Shown here: piece by piece, positions 15,921 through 23,898 of the stretch
Numbering within the stretch: the stretch's first letter is position 1
Layout of the letters: each line of letters begins with the position of its first letter
NCBI GenBank assembly: GCA_032111745.1
Contig: JAULUH010000015.1
Coordinates: 1 to 41,372 of the forward strand
Reading direction: 5' to 3'
DNA: 41,372 bases
Origin: JAULUH01 sp032111745
GTDB lineage: Bacteria; Chloroflexota; Anaerolineae; JAAEKA01
Made by a program: the position numbers and the translations under genes
The notes under the pieces: generated by a model
Databases searched by the model: none
Seen by the model: the letters and a program-made list of their open reading frames with translations, nothing else
What the model was told of the DNA's origin: nothing

Positions 15921-16016
15921 CGGGAGTGGATGGGAGTCGAACCCACCGTGGCTACCTCTGTGGTACCCACCACCGATTTTGAAGACCGGGGCGCCCACCG
16001 GGACACATCCACCCCC
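15921..16016 (-). tRNA. selC: tRNA-Sec, anticodon TCA
   Basis: 96 bases, folded by hand. Acceptor stem of 8 bp (GGGGGTGG with CCACTCCC, one G-T pair), two linking bases, a 6-bp D stem with a 4-base loop (GTGTCC CGGT GGGCGC), a 5-bp anticodon stem around CTTCAAA (anticodon TCA), a long variable arm (GTGGGTACC with GGTAGCCAC, one mismatch) and a T arm with loop TTCGACT. The 8+5 acceptor/T geometry, extended D stem and long variable arm are diagnostic of bacterial selenocysteine tRNA. Discriminator is G; CCA is not encoded. selA, selB and selD are not in the window. It has its own promoter and terminator. Confidence 0.95.
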
Positions 16017-16066
16017 ACGTTGCGGGTATCGCGCCCATTTCTGGCGCAGCGCAAGCAGCGGGGCTC

Positions 16067-16095
16067 ATCATACACGAATTGAGGCCATCGGTCAA
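16067..16095 (-). promoter_or_regulatory. promoter of tRNA-Sec
   Basis: Minus-strand TTGACC (16095-16090), 17-base spacer, TATGAT (16072-16067), about 50 bases before the mature 5' end. The -35 lies directly behind the stop codon of the deacetylase gene. Confidence 0.75.
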
Positions 16096-16098
16096 GTG

Positions 16099-16911
16099 CT
16101 ATCGAATGTCGCCAAAACCGACCAGCCGCAGGCCCAGGCGCTGTAGCCAGGCCTGAAAACCGGGACTCAGCACCAGCTCTACCTCCTCCTGTCGCCGCTG
16201 CTCACTCAACTGGTCGGGCAGCCGTGGCTCCTGGTCGCCAGCGTAGCCGGGGTGCAGTACGAGTTCGGTGACCACACCGCGCCGGCTCACCAGGCGGGCG
16301 ACCCGCTGGTCGGTCAGCAGGCGATCACCCCACTGCTGCAAGATGACCAGATAGTCGGGCGCCGGAAGCTGGCTCCGCTTCGGGGGAGCGGCCAGCAGGT
16401 CGGCCCATAGCCGCAGGGGCATCAGTGTGGACAGGACATTGGGCGATCGCCAGGCCGGCACGCCGTAGCGGCGCGCCAGCTGCAGCGTCAACCGCCGGGC
16501 CGCAGGTAACATGTGGAAGTGCATGTGGGAGTCCAGGTTGTCCAGCTGCAGGCCGCGCGCCAGCGCCCACTCCACCTGGGCCTCCAGCTCAGCCGCAGCC
16601 TCCTGCCAGCTGAATTTGCCGGTCAACATCCGGCCGTACTGCACCGGAGCTGGCCAGTACGAGCCGTCCTCGTCTACCAGCGAGGGAACGCGCTTGGCCG
16701 GCAGCAGGGGCCGGCCCATCGTGAGGTTGAGGTGAACCCCGACCGATAGCTCAGACAGGCCGTGGATAAGCGCTGCCGCGTCCTCGCTGTGCGGCATGTT
16801 CACCAATAGGCTGGCACTGGTGACCAGGCCGGCCCTGTGGAGATCCGTGATGGCCCGGTTGACGGCGCCGGAATAGCCAAAGTCGTCGGCGTTGATAATC
16901 AGACGAGGCAT
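16099..16911 (-). CDS. ChbG/YdjC-family carbohydrate deacetylase
   Basis: 270 aa from the ATG at MPRLIINADDFG; the frame continues upstream only to a poor TTG. The family hallmarks are visible: INADDFGYS (Asp9 or Asp10 as metal ligand), GVHLNLTMGRP in the first third, DSHMHFHM (about residues 128-135, metal-binding His) and ELVLHPGY near the C-terminus. YdjC-fold enzymes remove acetyl groups from chito-oligosaccharides or related N-acetyl sugars in the cytosol. It is transcribed alone from a promoter at 16973-17001 and ends next to the tRNA-Sec promoter. The particular sugar substrate is unknown. Confidence 0.88.
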   Translation of the reverse strand: MPRLIINADDFGYSGAVNRAITDLHRAGLVTSASLLVNMPHSEDAAALIHGLSELSVGVHLNLTMGRPLLPAKRVPSLVDEDGSYWPAPVQYGRMLTGKFSWQEAAAELEAQVEWALARGLQLDNLDSHMHFHMLPAARRLTLQLARRYGVPAWRSPNVLSTLMPLRLWADLLAAPPKRSQLPAPDYLVILQQWGDRLLTDQRVARLVSRRGVVTELVLHPGYAGDQEPRLPDQLSEQRRQEEVELVLSPGFQAWLQRLGLRLVGFGDIR

Positions 16912-16972
16912 AGGGTACGTGACACGTCCTCTGGAAGCGATCAATGCACACCTGGGTGCAAAGGTATCACTT

Positions 16973-17001
16973 ATTGTAGCACCCGCCCCCCGCTATGCAA
17001 A
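16973..17001 (-). promoter_or_regulatory. promoter of the ChbG-like gene
   Basis: Minus-strand TTTGCA (17001-16996), 17-base spacer, TACAAT (16978-16973); the -35 is only a moderate match. Confidence 0.5.
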
Positions 17002-17104
17002 CGGCGCGGATGCGGCCGGTTGCGCGTCCCCTTCTTGCTTGTATCTTATGTGCATCAAGGCAGCGCCAGCTCCAGACGGTTAGGTTGGCGTCCGCCTCCC
17101 CCAA

Positions 17105-17134
17105 TTGCGGCCTTGGATGACACCGTGCTATAAT
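17105..17134 (+). promoter_or_regulatory. promoter of the MocA-XdhC-CoA-transferase operon
   Basis: TTGCGG (17105-17110), 18-base spacer and a perfect TATAAT (17129-17134), about 57 bases before the first ATG. Confidence 0.7.
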
Positions 17135-17191
17135 CATGCCGCCTGATCCAGGCTGGTTGGAACACTATTCTATGCGCTAAGGAGGGCGACC

Positions 17192-17839
17192 ATGGTCGCC
17201 GCAATTGTGCTCGCCGCCGGGCTATCCACGCGTATGGGCGGGGACGTGCCCAAGCCGCTCTTGCCCTGGGGACGGCACACGGTGGTGCAGCAGGTGCTTG
17301 AGATCCTCATCGAGGCCGGACTCGCGGCTGGGCACATCGTCCTGGTCGTGGGCCACAGCCGCCAGGCCCTGGAGGATGTCACCGCGGTCTACGGTGTGCA
17401 GTGGGTCTTTAACCCGGATTACGCCAGCGGTGAGATGCTATCCTCCTTACAGGCCGGCCTGCAAGCTGTGCCGGCTGGCTGTGCCGGTGCCCTGGTAGTG
17501 CTGGCGGACCAGCCACAGATGCAGGCCGCAGTGGCGAGACAGGTGATGGCCGCGTTCGAGACCGGCGGCCGGCAACAGATCGTCATCCCCAGCTACACCA
17601 TGCGCCGGGGGCATCCCGTGATCCTGCCCCGCTGGCTGTGGCCCGAGATCCTGAGCCTGCCGGCTGGCGCCACCCTGCGCGCCGCGCTGGCCGGGCATGA
17701 CGACGCCATCCACTATGTGATGGTAGACACACCAACTGTCCTGGCCGACCTGGACACCCCGGCTCAATATGCTGCCGAGCTCGGCTACATCCACACTCAC
17801 GCCAGTGCTGCTGCACAGCCCACCCAGGAAGAGCCATGA
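17192..17839 (+). CDS. MobA/MocA-like nucleotidyltransferase
   Basis: 215 aa with AGGAGG 6 bases before the ATG. N-terminal LAAGLSTRMGG (residues 7-17) followed by KPLLPWG is the NTP-binding loop and catalytic Lys region of the MobA-like NTP transferase family; LADQPQM near 108 carries the metal-binding Asp. Placed before xdhC genes, it most likely acts like MocA, attaching CMP to molybdopterin to give the cytosine-dinucleotide cofactor used by xanthine-dehydrogenase-type enzymes. A guanylyl (MobA) or other nucleotidyl role cannot be excluded. First gene of a seven-gene operon; its stop overlaps the next ATG. Confidence 0.82.
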   Translation: MVAAIVLAAGLSTRMGGDVPKPLLPWGRHTVVQQVLEILIEAGLAAGHIVLVVGHSRQALEDVTAVYGVQWVFNPDYASGEMLSSLQAGLQAVPAGCAGALVVLADQPQMQAAVARQVMAAFETGGRQQIVIPSYTMRRGHPVILPRWLWPEILSLPAGATLRAALAGHDDAIHYVMVDTPTVLADLDTPAQYAAELGYIHTHASAAAQPTQEEP

Positions 17840-18435
17840 CAAGCGAGATGCCCTTGCTTACCACCGAGCGCCTGATCCTGCGCCCGTTCACAATCGCCGA
17901 CGCCGCAGATGTGCAACAGCTGGCCGGCGATCCGGCCATCGCGGCCATGACCTTGAATATCCCCCATCCCTACCCCGACGGCGCTGCCGAACAGTGGATC
18001 GCCACCCACGCCGAGACCTGGGAAAGCGGCCTCGGCATCACCCTCGCCATCGCCGAGCGCGACTCCGGCCAGCTGATGGGTGCCATCAGCATCATGAACA
18101 TCCGGCGTGACCACCAGAGAGGTGAGATTGGCTATTGGGTCGGCAAGCCATACTGGAACCAGGGCTACGCTAGCGAGGCCACGCGCGCGCTCATCCGCTT
18201 CGGCTTCCAGGAGCTCGAGCTTAACCGCATCCAGGCGACGCACTTGCCGCATAACCTGGCCTCCGGACGGGTGATGGAGAAGGCCGGCATGCAATTCGAG
18301 GGCCAGCTTCGCCAGTACGTCAAGAAAGGTGATCAGTACCAGGATCTATGCATGCGCAGCATCCTGCGCCAGGACGAAGGATGGGCTCAGAGTGGAGGCG
18401 GGACGATGCGGGTAGAGGAGATTGGAGCCGCCTGA
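17836..18435 (+). CDS. GNAT acetyltransferase, RimJ/RimL type
   Basis: 199 aa. LLTTERLILRPFTIADA at the N-terminus, IAERDSGQLMGAISI in the middle, EIGYWVGKPYWNQGYASEA (acetyl-CoA-binding motif A, about residues 95-115) and LNRIQATHLPHNLASGRVMEKAGM are the usual order of the RimJ/RimL N-acetyltransferase family. The last about 20 residues (SGGGTMRVEEIGAA) are an unconserved tail. It overlaps the MocA gene as ATGA. Targets may be the N-terminus of a protein or a small amine; nothing in the sequence ties it to molybdenum-cofactor work except the operon. Confidence 0.88.
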   Translation: MTSEMPLLTTERLILRPFTIADAADVQQLAGDPAIAAMTLNIPHPYPDGAAEQWIATHAETWESGLGITLAIAERDSGQLMGAISIMNIRRDHQRGEIGYWVGKPYWNQGYASEATRALIRFGFQELELNRIQATHLPHNLASGRVMEKAGMQFEGQLRQYVKKGDQYQDLCMRSILRQDEGWAQSGGGTMRVEEIGAA

Positions 18436-18439
18436 GAAT

Positions 18440-18763
18440 ATGGAGACCTTCTATCACAAACTACGACAGCTTCTGGAGCAAGGCGATACCGTGGCAGTAG
18501 CGACGATCACCGAGGTCAAGGGCAGCGTGCCGCGCGAGGTTGGTGCCAAGATGATCATCCACCCCCTGGGCCAGCACTACGGCACGGTGGGCGGGGGCTG
18601 CGGAGAGGCCGATGTGATCCGGGCGGCGTTGGATGTGATCCAGACCGGAGAGCCCGCGACCGTGCACGTGGACCTGACGGAAGATCCCACTATGCAAAGC
18701 CTCGGCGTTTGCGGTGGCATCTGCAACGTGTTCATCGAGCGCTGGGACAGCCAGGCACCATGA
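18440..18763 (+). CDS. xdhC: XdhC N-terminal (XdhC/CoxI) domain protein
   Basis: 107 aa. METFYHKLRQLLEQGDTVAVATITEVKGSVPREVGAKM is the classical start of XdhC/CoxF-type maturation factors, and HYGTVGGGCGEADVI and LGVCGGICNVFIE (Cys-Gly-Gly motif near residue 95) complete the XdhC_CoxI domain. In complete XdhC the Rossmann domain follows in the same chain; here it is a separate overlapping gene. XdhC binds the molybdenum cofactor, protects it during sulfuration and inserts it into xanthine dehydrogenase-like enzymes. The ATG is 5 bases after the GNAT stop; a TTG six codons earlier is an alternative start. Confidence 0.88.
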   Translation: METFYHKLRQLLEQGDTVAVATITEVKGSVPREVGAKMIIHPLGQHYGTVGGGCGEADVIRAALDVIQTGEPATVHVDLTEDPTMQSLGVCGGICNVFIERWDSQAP

Positions 18764-19581
18764 GGCAGGGGATACTGCAGGCCCTGATCGAGGCTATCGA
18801 GGTCCAACGGCCGGTGGCGCTGGCCACGGTCATCGCTGCGCCGGATCCGCGCACCGTGGGACGCCATGCCGTGGTCTGGCTGGACGCCGATGCCGTGGGT
18901 GAGCTAGGGCTGGGCGACCTGGAGTATCAGGTGCTGGCCGATGCCACGGAGGCGCTGCGCCGCCGCAACCACTGCATGCTTAGCTATCCGACAGCAGCCG
19001 GACCGGTACGGGTTTTCGTCGAGGTACAGCACCGGCCACCCGAGCTAATCATTGTCGGCGCCGGGCACATTGCCGCGCCACTGGCGCAGCTGGGCAAGTT
19101 GTGCGAGTTCACAGTCACAGTGCTAGATGACCGGCCGCAATTCGCCAACCGGCAGCGTTTCCTGGAGGCCGATCACGTCCTGGCGACGCCGCTGCGGGAA
19201 ACCATGCGCCAGTGGGTGACGGCGGGGCGCCTCGGCACCGACACCTATATCGTGCTGGTTACCCGGGGCCATCAGCACGACATCGACTGCTTGCTGGAGA
19301 TCCTCGACACACCCCTGGCCTATATCGGCATGATCGGCAGCCAGAGGCGGGTGCGCACGGTGTTCGACCTGTTGGCGGCCGAGATGGGTATTCCCATTGA
19401 GAAGTTCGACCGTGTGTATGCGCCCATCGGCCTCGATATCGGCGCCCGTACGCCGGCTGAGATTGCCGTCTGCATCATGGCCGAGATCATCAACGTCATG
19501 CGCAGCGGCCCGGCGCCGTCGCTGTCCGACCAGCGACGGGCAAAGGCGCGGTCCAAAGCGCCCAAGCCTGAGCCGCAATGA
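18760..19581 (+). CDS. xdhC: XdhC C-terminal Rossmann-domain protein
   Basis: 273 aa, ATG overlapping the preceding stop (ATGA). Residues 1-85 resemble a worn second XdhC_CoxI module (RPVALATVIAAPDPRTVGRHAVV). Residues 88-260 are the XdhC Rossmann domain: LIIVGAGHIAAPLAQLG, VLDDRPQFANRQRF, TYIVLVTRGHQHD, AYIGMIGSQRRVRTVFDLL and YAPIGLDIGARTPAEIAVCIMAEII, all typical. Together with the upstream gene it makes a split XdhC factor for cofactor insertion into a molybdenum hydroxylase. No such hydroxylase gene lies in the window, so the client is elsewhere on the genome. Confidence 0.9.
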   Translation: MRQGILQALIEAIEVQRPVALATVIAAPDPRTVGRHAVVWLDADAVGELGLGDLEYQVLADATEALRRRNHCMLSYPTAAGPVRVFVEVQHRPPELIIVGAGHIAAPLAQLGKLCEFTVTVLDDRPQFANRQRFLEADHVLATPLRETMRQWVTAGRLGTDTYIVLVTRGHQHDIDCLLEILDTPLAYIGMIGSQRRVRTVFDLLAAEMGIPIEKFDRVYAPIGLDIGARTPAEIAVCIMAEIINVMRSGPAPSLSDQRRAKARSKAPKPEPQ

Positions 19582-19601
19582 CCCAGGCCCGGTGAGATCC
19601 C

Positions 19602-20822
19602 ATGAACCATGTACCCCAACAGATCCTCGAAAACATCCGCGTCGTCGACATGACCCAGGCCCTGGCCGGGCCGACCTGCTCCATGCTCCTGGGCGATATG
19701 GGCGCCGACGTCATTAAGGTGGAGCGGCCGGGCAGCGGCGACATGAGCCGCGGCTATGGGCCACCCTTTGTCGACGGCGAGAGTGCCTACTTTCTCTCGG
19801 TCAACCGCAACAAGCGCAGCATTGCTCTCGACTACACCACGCCTGAGGGCCTGGGCATAGCCCACCGGTTGATCGACGGCGCCGACATCTTCATCAACAA
19901 CCTCCCGCGCCAGGCCTCTCTGGCCAGATATAACCTGACGCCCGAGGACTGCCTGGCCCGGAATCCGCGGCTCATCCATGCCAGCATCACCGGGTTTGGC
20001 CGCACCGGACCCTATGCCGACCGCAGCGGCTACGATGTGGTGGCCCAGGGCATGTCCGGCCTGATGGAGCTCACCGGCGAGCCGGGCCAACCACCGTTGC
20101 GCTATCCTGTCGCCATCGCCGACATCAGTGCCGGCCTGTTCGCCTTGATCGATATCCTGGGTGCCCTATTGGTGCGTGAGCGCACGGGCAGGGGCCAGGT
20201 CGTCGACGTTAGCCTGCAGGAATCCCAGATCACCTGGCTGAGCTACCTGGCCGGCACCTACTTCGCCACCGGCGAGAACCCGCCCAAGCTCGGCAGCCTC
20301 CATCCCTCGATTACCCCCTATCAGCCCTTTAAGACCGGGGATGGCAAGTGGATCATCGTGGCTGCGGGCAGCGAGCGGCTGTGGCAAAAGTTCTGTCAGG
20401 TGATTGGGGCCGAGGACACCCTGATGTCCCATCCCCTTTACGCCACCAATCCCCTGCGCAACCAGAACCGCCCAACCCTGCTGCCCATCCTGGACGAGAT
20501 CATGGCCGGCCGTAGCGCAGGTGAATGGCTGCCCCTGTTCGAGGCCGCCGAGATCCCGGCCGGGCCCATCTACGCCGTGGACGAGGCCCTGAACGACCCG
20601 CAAATCCAGGCCCGGCGCACGGTGGTGACTCTGGAACATCCCACGGTAGGGCTGGTGAACTCCCTGGCCTTTCCCGGGCACCTCTCCGAGACCCCCTTCT
20701 CCTACCATCTGCCGCCTCCCCGGCTCGGCGAACACACCGGCATGGTGCTGGCCGAGCTGGGCTATGGCCAGCACGAAATCGCTGCCCTGCGTGAAGCAGG
20801 CGTGGTCGGAGGCCTGCCATGA
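19602..20822 (+). CDS. class III CoA-transferase (CaiB/BaiF family)
   Basis: 406 aa, GGTGAG 5 bases before the ATG. Signatures include VVDMTQALAGPTCSMLLGDMG (residues 14-33), ADVIKVERPGSGD, FLSVNRNKRSIALDY and ASITGFGRTGPYADRSGYDVVAQGMSG (127-153). Asp174 in AIADISAGLF is at the position of the catalytic aspartate that forms the acyl-anhydride and CoA-thioester intermediates in formyl-CoA transferase. The enzyme moves CoA between carboxylic acids; the acids here are unknown. It follows xdhC after 20 bases, and in other bacteria such transferases do occur near molybdenum hydroxylases of aromatic or heterocycle breakdown, which makes a catabolic role plausible. Confidence 0.92.
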   Translation: MNHVPQQILENIRVVDMTQALAGPTCSMLLGDMGADVIKVERPGSGDMSRGYGPPFVDGESAYFLSVNRNKRSIALDYTTPEGLGIAHRLIDGADIFINNLPRQASLARYNLTPEDCLARNPRLIHASITGFGRTGPYADRSGYDVVAQGMSGLMELTGEPGQPPLRYPVAIADISAGLFALIDILGALLVRERTGRGQVVDVSLQESQITWLSYLAGTYFATGENPPKLGSLHPSITPYQPFKTGDGKWIIVAAGSERLWQKFCQVIGAEDTLMSHPLYATNPLRNQNRPTLLPILDEIMAGRSAGEWLPLFEAAEIPAGPIYAVDEALNDPQIQARRTVVTLEHPTVGLVNSLAFPGHLSETPFSYHLPPPRLGEHTGMVLAELGYGQHEIAALREAGVVGGLP

Positions 20823-21199
20823 ACGGCAATGGAATCGTGCAGCAGCCCGAATTTGAGGACAATGAGCGCATGCGCTCGCTCAGCGATATCACCTGGGAAA
20901 TGCCCCTGACCCTGCCCTGGGGCACCATCCGGGCCAAAGGCATTGCCAGCCTCCAGGTGCGCAGCCCGGAGCGGCTGGCAGCCCTGGGCACCTATAGCGC
21001 CCAGGTAGCTGCGATCCAGGATATCATCGCTCAGTCGCTGGAGAATATCCTGATCGCCCTGCTGCCATCGGCTGATCAGCTCCCCGCCCAGATCTGGCAG
21101 ATCGCCTCTGCCACCCTGGTCTCCGTCAACAGCAAGCTCTACGACTACGGCGCCGTCTTGCTCGATCTCTCCATCACCGAGATCGCCATTTTTCCCTAG
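20819..21199 (+). CDS. small SPFH/band-7-like protein
   Basis: 126 aa, overlapping the CoA-transferase stop as ATGA with GGAGG 6 bases before the ATG. No exact family is recognised. The layout, TLPWGTIRAKGIASLQVRSPERLAAL, then a helical IQDIIAQSLENILIALL, then NSKLYDYGAVLLDLSITEIAIF, follows the strand-helix-helix-strand order of the core of SPFH domains of the YdjI/virion-core-like type, where the final strand ends with a similar YG-LLD--ITEI. If so, it is a minimal domain lacking both membrane anchor and zinc-ribbon tail. Its operon position suggests a role with the CoA-transferase or the peptidase downstream, but none can be assigned. Confidence 0.6.
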   Translation: MNGNGIVQQPEFEDNERMRSLSDITWEMPLTLPWGTIRAKGIASLQVRSPERLAALGTYSAQVAAIQDIIAQSLENILIALLPSADQLPAQIWQIASATLVSVNSKLYDYGAVLLDLSITEIAIFP

Positions 21200-21213
21200 A
21201 GGATCCCTGACCC

Positions 21214-22719
21214 ATGGCCCCCGAAACCCCTAAAGAGCCCGCAGCCAGCACGCCACAACCACCCCCGCCGCAGGACCAGCTGGTGACCACCCAACACATC
21301 CTGACCGTCAATGGCCTGGCCATTCCCTACACCGTTACCACCGGCACCATCGTGCTCAAGGAGGAGACCGAGAAATCGGGCGAGAACGAGGGCCAGGCCG
21401 AGGGCGAAAAGCCCAAAGCGACGATCTTCTTTGTCGCCTACACCCGGGATGACGTGGCCGACCGCAGCACGCGGCCCATCACCTTCTCCTTCAACGGCGG
21501 CCCGGGCTCTTCATCGGTGTGGTTGCACCTGGGTGTGTTGGGGCCGAAGCGGGTGCTGCTGGACGACGAGGGCTGGACGCTTCCGCCACCATACCGGCTC
21601 GTGGACAACGAGGCCACGCTGCTGGATGTAACCGACCTGGTCTTCATCGACCCGGTCAGCACCGGCTATAGCCGGCCGGTACCGGGGGAGAAGGCCCAGG
21701 AGTTCCATGGCTTCAAAAAAGATGTCGAGTCCGTGGGCGACTTCATTCGCCTCTATACGTCCCGCTACCAGCGCTGGCTGTCGCCCAAGTACCTGATCGG
21801 CGAGAGCTACGGCACCACCCGAGCCGGCGGCCTCTCGGGCTACCTGCAGGAACGCCATGGCTTCTACCTCAACGGCATCATGTTGGTGTCGCTGGTGCTG
21901 GCCTATCAGACTCTCAATGCCCACCCGGGCAACGACCTGCCCTACATCCTGTTCCTGCCCGCCTACACCGCTACCGCCTGGTACCACCACCGCCTGCCGG
22001 CTGACCTGCAGCAGCAACCCTTGCGCAGCGTGCTACAGGAGGTAGAAACCTTTGCCCTGGGCGAGTACGCCCAGGCCCTCTTGCAGGGGGCTGATCTGCC
22101 CGCCGCCCAGCGCGCCGCGGTGGCCGGCCAGCTCGCCCGCTACACCGGGTTGTCGTTGGCTTATGTCGAGTATTGCGCCCTGCGCCTCGAAATCTTTCGC
22201 TTTGTCAAGGAGCTGCTGCGGGATGAGCACCGTACCGTGGGCCGTCTGGATAGCCGCTACCGGGGTATCGACCGCGACGCTGCTGGCGAGAACTTCGATT
22301 TCGATCCCAGCTACGCGGCTGTGCAGGGGGCCTACACCGCCGCCTTCAACCACTACGTGCGCAGCGATCTGCAGTTCGAGAGTGACCTGCCCTACGAGAT
22401 CCTCAAGGGGATCTACCAGAAATGGAGCTTCAAAGAGTTTGAGAACCAATACGTCAGCGTGGCCGAGACTCTGCGCCAAGCCATGTCCATGAATCCTCAC
22501 CTCAAGGTGCACGTCGCCAACGGTCTCTATGACCTGGCCACACCCTACTTCGCCGCAGCGTACACCGTCAACCATCTGGGGCTGGATCCCAGCCTGCAGG
22601 CCAACGTCAGTATGAGCACCTACGAGGCCGGCCACATGATGTACGTGCACCGGCCATCGCTGCTGGCCCTCAAGGACTCCCTCTCCCGAGTTGTAACGCA
22701 GGATACAAAGCCCGCATAG
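21214..22719 (+). CDS. serine carboxypeptidase, peptidase family S10
   Basis: 501 aa, starting 14 bases after the preceding stop. Family S10 motifs: FNGGPGSSS (residues 93-101, oxyanion region), GESYGTTR with nucleophile Ser198, an Asp in VANGLYDLATP (about 424-434) and the catalytic His in TYEAGHMMYVH (about 470-480). An acidic linker rich in Glu and Lys (about 50-68) interrupts the N-terminal strands. There is no signal peptide, so it is cytoplasmic, unlike the lysosomal or secreted eukaryotic members. S10 enzymes release C-terminal residues at acid pH. It is the last gene of the operon. Confidence 0.93.
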   Translation: MAPETPKEPAASTPQPPPPQDQLVTTQHILTVNGLAIPYTVTTGTIVLKEETEKSGENEGQAEGEKPKATIFFVAYTRDDVADRSTRPITFSFNGGPGSSSVWLHLGVLGPKRVLLDDEGWTLPPPYRLVDNEATLLDVTDLVFIDPVSTGYSRPVPGEKAQEFHGFKKDVESVGDFIRLYTSRYQRWLSPKYLIGESYGTTRAGGLSGYLQERHGFYLNGIMLVSLVLAYQTLNAHPGNDLPYILFLPAYTATAWYHHRLPADLQQQPLRSVLQEVETFALGEYAQALLQGADLPAAQRAAVAGQLARYTGLSLAYVEYCALRLEIFRFVKELLRDEHRTVGRLDSRYRGIDRDAAGENFDFDPSYAAVQGAYTAAFNHYVRSDLQFESDLPYEILKGIYQKWSFKEFENQYVSVAETLRQAMSMNPHLKVHVANGLYDLATPYFAAAYTVNHLGLDPSLQANVSMSTYEAGHMMYVHRPSLLALKDSLSRVVTQDTKPA

Positions 22720-22901
22720 GGAGAGCGCATTCGCAAAGACTTAACATATCCATCAAGTTCCCTTACCATTGGCTTAAACTTTCGCGGCTATACTGGGGGT
22801 GATAGAGGGCAAGTATCCAGGCGGCCGGCGCCCTTGTGCGTAGCGGCCGCCTGAGCCAGGCATCCGTTGACCCATGACAGGACCAAGAGGTATCGTTAAC
22901 C

Positions 22902-23753
22902 ATGAATCTTCTATTGACCAATGACGACGGCATCCGTGCGCCCGGCATCTGGGCGGCCGCCCGGGCCCTGGCTCCCCTGGGCCACGTGCTCATGGTTGCC
23001 CCCAAACACAACTATAGCGGCTACGGTGCTGCCATGCCACCGCTGGACGAACTGGCTTTTTCGCCATATCAGCATGCCGAGGGCCATCCCGCCAACGTAA
23101 CCGCTTTCGCCGTGGACGGCACCCCGGCCACCTGCGCTCAGGTCGGCCTGAGCGGCGCTCTCAGCGACCGCTCCATCGACCTGGTAGTTAGCGGCATCAA
23201 TGCCGGCCAGAATATCGGCCGGGACGTCTTCTACTCCGGCACCGTGGGTGCAGCCATCACCGCCCGGATTATGGGCTGGCCGGCCATCGCCATCTCGATG
23301 CAGACCGGCACCAACGGCACCGAGCACTGGGAGGCTGCGGCGACCTGCCTGGCCGAGGTGGTGGCCCTCTTTGCGGACTCTCTTACGGCCGGTGCTGCGG
23401 TGCTCAATATCAATGTGCCCAACCTGGCCCTGGCCAACCTGGGCGGGGTCCGGGTCACAACCCTTAGCACCTATAGCTGCGCCAACGCCTACCGCATCCA
23501 GGTCTCAGGAGAGGATCGGCTGCAGCTGCAGCGCATCTACGCAGGCGAGTCCGAGCACCAGCAGCCGGGCACCGATGCCTGGGCCCTGGCCAATGGCTTT
23601 GTGTCGGTCACGCACCTGCGCTTGTTCGGCAATGCCATGGTCGTAGCGTCGACCGCGGAGCGCACCGTCCGGCCCCACACCAATGGCACCGGCAGCTATC
23701 GGCATTCCCTTCCCCTGGAACAGGGCGAGGCCTTGTTTGCGAATGTTCCCTGA
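22902..23753 (+). CDS. surE: 5'/3'-nucleotidase SurE
   Basis: 283 aa. LLLTNDDGIRAPG holds the paired metal ligands Asp8-Asp9; the phosphate-binding serine lies in KHNYSGYG (normally RNRSGAS, so the loop is altered); SGINAGQNIGRDVFYSGTVGAA carries the conserved Asn of the active site. SurE removes phosphate from nucleoside 5'- and 3'-monophosphates and short polyphosphate and is linked to stationary-phase survival. The second half has an unusual insert (CANAYRIQVSGEDRLQLQ) before the C-terminus. GAGG lies 11 bases upstream. A weak promoter with TATACT at 22789-22794 and no good -35 may drive it. Confidence 0.9.
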   Translation: MNLLLTNDDGIRAPGIWAAARALAPLGHVLMVAPKHNYSGYGAAMPPLDELAFSPYQHAEGHPANVTAFAVDGTPATCAQVGLSGALSDRSIDLVVSGINAGQNIGRDVFYSGTVGAAITARIMGWPAIAISMQTGTNGTEHWEAAATCLAEVVALFADSLTAGAAVLNINVPNLALANLGGVRVTTLSTYSCANAYRIQVSGEDRLQLQRIYAGESEHQQPGTDAWALANGFVSVTHLRLFGNAMVVASTAERTVRPHTNGTGSYRHSLPLEQGEALFANVP

Positions 23754-23898
23754 ACAGGGCGGCCTGCCGCAGGTGCTCGGGGGTTCTGTCACCGAATGCA
23801 GCGCTTGAGGGATGGGCATCCGGCGCAATTTGCGCCCGGAGGATATCTGGGTACCATGAAGGGCTCATGTCGCATGAAGCACAGAATAGCCCGCTACC

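Noticed and set aside
16912..17191. Possible small genes between the deacetylase and MocA-like genes
   Set aside because: Short open frames there lack ribosome sites and motifs; the stretch is explained by two divergent promoters.
15921..20000. A selenoprotein gene near tRNA-Sec
   Set aside because: I looked for genes interrupted by TGA with continuing homology in this part and saw none; all neighbouring genes end at normal family lengths.
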